DNA from: Natrinema versiforme JCM 10478
GTDB taxonomy: Archaea; Halobacteriota; Halobacteria; Halobacteriales; Natrialbaceae
Length of the DNA: 33,900 bases
Assembly: GCF_000337195.1 (NCBI RefSeq)
Contig: NZ_AOID01000012.1
Coordinates: 274-34,173, forward strand
Direction of reading: 5' to 3'
Shown piece after piece: positions 29,853 to 33,900 of this stretch. The notes below the pieces were generated by a model, which was not told the origin of the DNA, ran no database searches, and saw only the letters and a program-made list of their open reading frames with translations. The position numbers were made by a program, and so were the translations under genes. The stretch's first letter is position 1. Each line of letters starts with the position of its first letter.

Positions 29853-31217
29853 ATGACCGTCACTATCGTCGGGTCGCAACTCGGCGACGAAGGCAAAGGC
29901 GGCGTCGTCGACCTCTATGGCGACGCTGCTGACGTCGTCGCCCGCTATCAGGGCGGCGACAATGCCGGCCACACCGTCGTCCACGACGGTACCAAGTACA
30001 AGCTGTCGCTCGTCCCGTCCGGAGCCGTCCGCGGCAAGGTCGGCGTCCTCGGGAACGGTTGTGTCGTCAACCCCGAGACGCTGTTCGACGAGATCGATAC
30101 CCTCCGCGAACGCGGCCTCGAGCCGGACGTTCGCGTCGCCGAGCGCGCACACGTTATTCTCCCCTATCACCGCGCGCTCGACGGCATCGAGGAGGAGGAA
30201 AAGGAAGACCTCGCCGCCGGGACGACCAAACGCGGCATCGGGCCGACCTACGAGGACAAGGCCGGCCGCCGCGGCGTCCGCATCGGCGATCTGCTCGACC
30301 CCGATACGCTCCGCGAACGGCTCGAGTACGTCGTCCCACAGAAAAAGGCCCTCGCCGAGGAGGTCTTCGACAAGGAGACCGGCGAGGCGTTCGACATCGA
30401 TCACCTCTACGAGACCTACCGCGAGTACGGCGAGCGCCTCGCCGAGGAAGACATGACCGTCGACTGCGGGACCTTCCTGCAGGACCGGATCGACGCCGGC
30501 GAGAACGTCATGCTCGAGGGCGCACAGGGCACCTCGCTCGACATCGATCACGGTGTCTACCCCTACGTCACCTCCTCGAACCCGACCGCCGGCGGCGCGA
30601 CCGTCGGCACCGGCCTCGGCCCGACCGTTATCGGCGACGGCGAGGTCATCGGCATCGTCAAGGCCTACCTCTCTCGGGTTGGAACCGGCCCGCTGCCGAC
30701 CGAACTCGGCGGTGTCGAGGACCAGACGCCCGATTACGATGCGGACGAGGGCGCGAACGCGGACGAGGAGGAACTCGCGACCTACATCCGCGACGAGGGC
30801 GGGGAGTACGGCACCGTTACCGGTCGGCCGCGGCGGGTCGGCTGGCTCGACATGCCCATGCTGCGCCACGCGGCCCGCGCGAACGGCTTTACCGGACTCG
30901 CAGTCAACCACATCGATGTGCTGTCCGGCCTCGATACGGTCAAAGTCGGGCACAGCTACGAGTTCGACGGCGAGGAGACCTTCACGATGCCCCCGACGAC
31001 CGAGCAGTGGGGCCGCTGTGAGGCCACGTTCAAATCGTTCGACGGCTGGCCCGCAGTCGACTGGGCCGCGGTCGCCGAGGACGGCTACGAGGCCATCCCC
31101 GAGAACGCGCGGACCTATCTCGAGTATATCAGTGACGAACTCGACGCCCCCATCTACGCCGTCGGCGTCGGCCCCGGTCGCGAGGAGACCGTCGTCGTTG
31201 AGAACCCCTACGAGTAA
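29853..31217 (+). CDS. purA: Adenylosuccinate synthetase PurA
   Basis: PurA condenses IMP with aspartate using GTP, the first committed step from IMP to AMP, in the cytoplasm. In this 454-residue protein the P-loop GSQLGDEGKGG is at 7-17 with the catalytic Asp13. DNAGHTVV with the catalytic His follows near 36-43, then TTKRGIGPTYEDKAGR near 128, LEGAQGTSLDIDHGVYPYVT near 222, and TGRPRRVGWLD near 324. Trp of the usual GQWGDEGKGK is Leu here, a common archaeal variation. An acidic insert (YDADEGANADEEE, near 294) is an expected halophilic loop. trm112-like follows after 73 bases. Confidence 0.97.
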   Translation: MTVTIVGSQLGDEGKGGVVDLYGDAADVVARYQGGDNAGHTVVHDGTKYKLSLVPSGAVRGKVGVLGNGCVVNPETLFDEIDTLRERGLEPDVRVAERAHVILPYHRALDGIEEEEKEDLAAGTTKRGIGPTYEDKAGRRGVRIGDLLDPDTLRERLEYVVPQKKALAEEVFDKETGEAFDIDHLYETYREYGERLAEEDMTVDCGTFLQDRIDAGENVMLEGAQGTSLDIDHGVYPYVTSSNPTAGGATVGTGLGPTVIGDGEVIGIVKAYLSRVGTGPLPTELGGVEDQTPDYDADEGANADEEELATYIRDEGGEYGTVTGRPRRVGWLDMPMLRHAARANGFTGLAVNHIDVLSGLDTVKVGHSYEFDGEETFTMPPTTEQWGRCEATFKSFDGWPAVDWAAVAEDGYEAIPENARTYLEYISDELDAPIYAVGVGPGREETVVVENPYE

Positions 31218-31290
31218 CCCGCGAGGGGGCCGTCCGTCTCGCTCGCGGCGTTCCCGAAACCTTTTGCTTCAGGCGGCAAGCCTACGTAGT

Positions 31291-31485
31291 ATGAAGGAGT
31301 CGTTGCTGGACATTCTCTGCTGCCCGCTCGACAAACACGACCTGGAACTCGCAGACGCCGAGTACGACGGCGAGGAAGTCGTCGGCGGCGACCTCGTCTG
31401 TACCGAGTGTGGCGAGGCCTACCCGATCGAAGACGGGATCCCGAACCTCCTGCCGCCGGACATGCGCGAGGAGACGCCGGCCTGA
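31291..31485 (+). CDS. Trm112-like zinc-binding protein
   Basis: The protein has 64 residues. MKESLLDILCCPLDKHDLEL begins the typical Trm112/YcaR fold, and LVCTECGEAYPIEDGIPNLL ends it. Cys10/11 and C37-x2-C40 are placed to hold a zinc ion. Trm112 activates several methyltransferases that modify tRNA, rRNA and release factors; haloarchaeal Trm112 is reported to partner many such enzymes. Which partner it serves here is not evident from the neighbours. It is followed after ten bases by a membrane-protein gene, so the two are probably co-transcribed. Confidence 0.88.
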   Translation: MKESLLDILCCPLDKHDLELADAEYDGEEVVGGDLVCTECGEAYPIEDGIPNLLPPDMREETPA

Positions 31486-31495
31486 CTCCGCGACT

Positions 31496-32086
31496 ATGTC
31501 CGGGACCGAGGTCACCGTCCACGTCAATCGCGGGGCCGCCGACGAACTCGAGGCGGAAAGCGACGCGCTCGAAACCAGCGAGTCGTTTACACTCCTGTTA
31601 CAGGGTCACGAGACGCCCGCGCACGTTCACTGTCGGCTCGGCGGTGACCTCGAACGGATCGCAGCGCTCGGCGAAGCGAACTACTACGTCGAACCGGACG
31701 GCGTCACCGCCGTCCCGGTCACCGTCACCGCCGACGCGCTTGATCGACCCGTCGATGGCCACCTCGAGGTGTTGACCGGCTACGGGTCCGAATCGCTCTC
31801 GGTCGCCGTCACCGTCACCCCCGGCCCGCCGGACGTCGACATCGACGAATCGCTCGCCGAACCCGCCCGCTCGGAGCCCGAACCGACGGCGCTCGAGCGG
31901 ACTATCGGACAGTTCACCGGCGCGAGCGGGCTCGAGCCGGCGACGCTCGTCGTCCTCGCGCTCGGACTGGTCGCGGTCGGGGTCGCGGCGCTGACAGCGG
32001 CGACGATCGGCAGTCCGGTCGCTACGGCCGGGACTGGCGTCGTCGTCATCGGCGTTCTCGTGGCGCTGTTTCTGCTGGTTCAGTAG
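31496..32086 (+). CDS. Membrane-anchored haloarchaeal protein (DUF7524-like)
   Basis: The 196-residue protein starts at the ATG 31496; the upstream open frame is a shadow of the Trm112 gene. Residues 1-115 form a beta-rich domain (TEVTVHVNRGAADELEAESD, LLLQGHETPAHVHCRLGGDL, LEVLTGYGSESLSVAVTVTP) that looks like an Ig-like fold. A Pro/Glu-rich linker follows, then two C-terminal hydrophobic helices at about 146-166 and 173-195. No signal peptide is present, so orientation is uncertain. The family name is a recollection, and no enzyme motif is seen. It lies ten bases downstream of the Trm112-like gene and converges with the lipoprotein gene. Confidence 0.75.
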   Translation: MSGTEVTVHVNRGAADELEAESDALETSESFTLLLQGHETPAHVHCRLGGDLERIAALGEANYYVEPDGVTAVPVTVTADALDRPVDGHLEVLTGYGSESLSVAVTVTPGPPDVDIDESLAEPARSEPEPTALERTIGQFTGASGLEPATLVVLALGLVAVGVAALTAATIGSPVATAGTGVVVIGVLVALFLLVQ

Positions 32087-32108
32087 CGGAGCACACGGGT
32101 CGCGTGGC

Positions 32109-32516
32109 TCACGCGACATCGACGATCGTTCGGTAGCGCCACCCGTCGTACCGGCTCGGCGTTTCGAACGACGTTTCGTGGTCGACCTGCGGGTCGTGCC
32201 CGACGTGGCGGGCGATCAGCTGGATCACCATTCGGAACGCCATCGTGATCCCTTCGCGACCGGGCAGCGAGTCCCAGTTGACGTTCGCTTCGCTGTACGT
32301 TCCCGTTCGGGCCGCTTCGTCGACGATATCCGCCTGGCTGGCGGCCAGTCCCGACGTATCGAAATCGAGCTGCTGCCCTTCCGGCTCGTCGGCTGCATCC
32401 GAGAACGTCAGCGTATAGGTGTAGCCGGTTTCCTCGTCGCCGAGGCTCGAGCAGCCGGCGATCGCCGGTAGCGTCGGTGTCACTGCTGCAGTCACGAGGA
32501 AGTCGCGACGGTACAC
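32109..32516 (-). CDS. Tat-exported lipoprotein of unknown function
   Basis: The protein has 135 residues from a GTG at 32516. This start gives MYRRDFLVTAAVTPTLPAIAGC, a Tat-type signal with twin arginines directly followed by a lipobox (AGC, Cys22), so the upstream open frame is probably not translated. The mature domain alternates strands and helices: GYTYTLTFSDAADEPEGQQL, INWDSLPGR-like segment NVNWDSLPGREG, VIQLIARHVGHDPQVDHETS, RYDGWRYRTIVDVA. It is anchored outside the cell. The family is not recognised. The next gene upstream (DR2241) is 84 bases away in the same direction, and co-transcription is possible. Confidence 0.75.
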   Translation of the reverse strand: MYRRDFLVTAAVTPTLPAIAGCSSLGDEETGYTYTLTFSDAADEPEGQQLDFDTSGLAASQADIVDEAARTGTYSEANVNWDSLPGREGITMAFRMVIQLIARHVGHDPQVDHETSFETPSRYDGWRYRTIVDVA

Positions 32517-32600
32517 GACCGGAGTGTGCGACCGCCGGGATACCAAGATTGTGGCCGTCGACAGTCGGCTGGAGTGTGCCAAAAGCAGGGTCGGCCGGCG

Positions 32601-33752
32601 TCAGTCGTCGACCTGCGTCGCCTCGAGTGCTCCCTCTTCGTCGAATCGCTTGGCTCGGAGGTATCGCGCCCGGTAGCGGTTCGCGCCGTCGTAGACGTCG
32701 GCCTCGCGGATTTCGTCGGTGCGGCCCTCCGCGACGGCGTCGATCAACTCCGTGAGCTGGTTGAGTTCGCTGGTCGTCAACTCGAGTTCGTAGGTGTGTT
32801 CGGTCTCGGACTCGAGGGTCGTCCACTTGCGGGCCGCGGCGACGACGAGCGAGCAGGGCTCGCGACAGGGGAAGGGACCGTCGCCGCCGTCGGCGTCGAG
32901 GTCGTCGCCCTCGTCGTACTGCCACTCCCGTCGGCGGAGACACTGGGAGTCGACACAGCAGGCCTCGGCCATCCACTCGACGGCCTCGCGCGGGAGTTCG
33001 TCGATCACGTCGTAGATCCCCGTCTGTCGCTCGGCGGTCTCGAGCCAGTGATCGACATCGAGGTTGCCGCGCAGTTCGCGGTGCCAGTTGGCGACCGTCG
33101 CGGGGTAGAAGAACTCGACCGTCTCGACGAGGTCCGCGCCCGAGAGGCCGGTAAAAGCCCAGCCGCCGGGCAGCGTCGGCGCGGTCTTCAGCGGCCGGTA
33201 GCGACCGTCCTCGTCGTAGGTCGCGAGTTCCCGCGCCTCTCGCGGGTCGTCGTAGACCTCGAGGTCCGCGATGTCGCTGTCGGCGTCGTCGACGTGCCAC
33301 AGGTCGTAGACGCGCTCGCCGTCGGGGTCGTCGACATCGACGAACCGGGTCGTGATCGATAGCTGGCCCCACTCGCGGTCGATGCCGTCACGGAGCGCGC
33401 GGTAGCGTTCGGGGACTGCGAGCGGCTCGGGGGCGTCCTCGCTCCACGGCCCGGTCGTCGCGTCGGCGTCCGCGGCGTCGGCCAGCGGCGCTCGCTCGCA
33501 CCACCGGAGGAACGCGCGGCGGGCGGTTCCCTCGCCGCCGACCGTCTCCTGCCAGTAGCGCCAGTTCGTGACGTACTCCTCGATCGATTCGAGCGCGCGC
33601 CGGCAGTCGGCCTCGTCGAGGCCCGTCCACTCGTTCGCCGGCGTCTCGAGGGTGTACTCGCCATCCGCTTCCGTAACGTGCAGGCCGTCGAACGCGACGC
33701 CAGCGGACGCGCGTTCGAGCAGCGTCTCGAGGGCGGCCGTCGGTTCCGTCAT
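32601..33752 (-). CDS. DR2241-family protein with cysteine clusters
   Basis: The protein has 383 residues. The N-terminal half is helical with several Trp/Tyr positions (NWRYWQETVGGEGTARRAFL). A middle segment, ADLVETVEFFYPATVANWHR, leads to a cysteine-rich part: EACCVDSQC near 265 and FPCREPC near 295. The C-terminus is LTTSELNQLTELIDAVAEGR. This is the pattern I associate with DR2241 proteins, found beside or fused to CbiX-type chelatases and proposed to bind a 4Fe-4S cluster; the assignment is from memory. Its ATG shares one base with the upstream gene's stop (TGATG). Function is unknown; a link to tetrapyrrole or cobalamin metabolism is inferred from context. Confidence 0.78.
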   Translation of the reverse strand: MTEPTAALETLLERASAGVAFDGLHVTEADGEYTLETPANEWTGLDEADCRRALESIEEYVTNWRYWQETVGGEGTARRAFLRWCERAPLADAADADATTGPWSEDAPEPLAVPERYRALRDGIDREWGQLSITTRFVDVDDPDGERVYDLWHVDDADSDIADLEVYDDPREARELATYDEDGRYRPLKTAPTLPGGWAFTGLSGADLVETVEFFYPATVANWHRELRGNLDVDHWLETAERQTGIYDVIDELPREAVEWMAEACCVDSQCLRRREWQYDEGDDLDADGGDGPFPCREPCSLVVAAARKWTTLESETEHTYELELTTSELNQLTELIDAVAEGRTDEIREADVYDGANRYRARYLRAKRFDEEGALEATQVDD

Positions 33753-33900
33753 CAGTCACCCGCGCCCGCTCCCGCGTTCGGTTCGGGACCGGAATCGGCC
33801 CCGCTCTCCCCGACCGACGCGGCGAGTTCGCGGATCGCCTCGCGGGCGTCGCCGATGTCGGCCCCGGCGTCGGCCGCCCGCTCGAGGACGACGTCGGCCA
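33752..33900 (-). CDS. C-terminus of an upstream coupled gene, possibly CbiX-type chelatase (partial)
   Basis: Reading the minus strand from the window edge, one frame is acidic and haloarchaeal in style: ADVVLERAADAGADIGDARE, then AIRELAASVGESGADSGP, ending GAGAGD and TGA at 33754-33752. The other frame with a nearby stop (33756) is pure Arg/Gly and is rejected. The stop and the ATG of the DR2241 gene form TGATG. The 49 visible residues are a helix and disordered tail without diagnostic motifs. The CbiX/SirB guess rests only on the usual DR2241 neighbourhood. Confidence 0.5.
   Translation of the reverse strand, partial: ADVVLERAADAGADIGDAREAIRELAASVGESGADSGPEPNAGAGAGD

Noticed and set aside
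29720-29932. 70-codon plus-strand frame crossing the purA start
   Set aside because: It ends in an Arg-rich run that is simply purA read in another frame.

Overview
The window is chromosomal DNA of a halophilic archaeon (Halobacteria, probably order Natrialbales; the genus is a guess). The evidence is very high third-position G+C, strongly acidic proteins, archaeal information-processing genes (Mre11/Rad50, family B polymerase, S3Ae, archaeal S15, Pcc1), Tat/lipobox lipoproteins including a halocyanin, and TATA-type promoters about 25-30 bases upstream of start codons with little or no leader. No tRNA, rRNA, CRISPR array, transposase or integrase was found.

Layout. 1-720 is a visibly AT-richer edge holding the 3' end of an unrecognised gene. 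720-5250 is a winged-helix regulator followed by mre11-rad50 (overlapping start/stop). 5288-6487 is a minus-strand cluster of three small haloarchaeal genes. 6694-9432 is family B DNA polymerase. 9704-13378 is sufC-sufB-sufD (Fe-S cluster assembly), followed by a coupled set at 13480-14539: a ferritin-like protein, a 45-codon ORF and a DtxR/SirR-like regulator. 14626-16455 is a secreted, membrane-anchored phospholipase D-like protein. 16560-20028 holds a small membrane protein, a HEAT-repeat protein, archaetidylserine synthase, a halocyanin and an ABM-domain protein. 20174-22851 is a minus-strand operon in transcription order S15, degenerate RecJ/DHH protein, Pcc1, S3Ae. 23219-26081 holds a haloarchaeal conserved protein, an orphan ABC ATPase with a DtxR-type operator in its promoter, a DUF998-like membrane protein and a UPF0058 protein. 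26130-28820 is an 896-residue protein with a long disordered centre. 29076-32086 is a winged-helix protein (minus), purA, a Trm112-like zinc protein and a membrane protein. 32109-33900 (minus) is a Tat lipoprotein, a DR2241-family protein and the C-terminus of an upstream partner cut by the window edge.

How it fits together. Two themes recur. One is genome maintenance: Mre11-Rad50, PolB and a RecJ relative. The other is iron and Fe-S metabolism: SUF, a ferritin-like protein, a DtxR-like regulator, a DtxR-type operator on an ABC ATPase, and a Cys-rich DR2241 protein. Most unusual are: a roughly 170-base low-GC3 patch in polB lying exactly between the two classical intein insertion motifs; a DtxR-like regulator that appears to have exchanged its metal ligands for a C-terminal cysteine cluster, next to suf genes that carry a perfect 16-bp palindrome upstream; two 82-bp nested inverted repeats; and a palindromic in-frame insert in sufD. 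All counts were made by eye, and no database was consulted.
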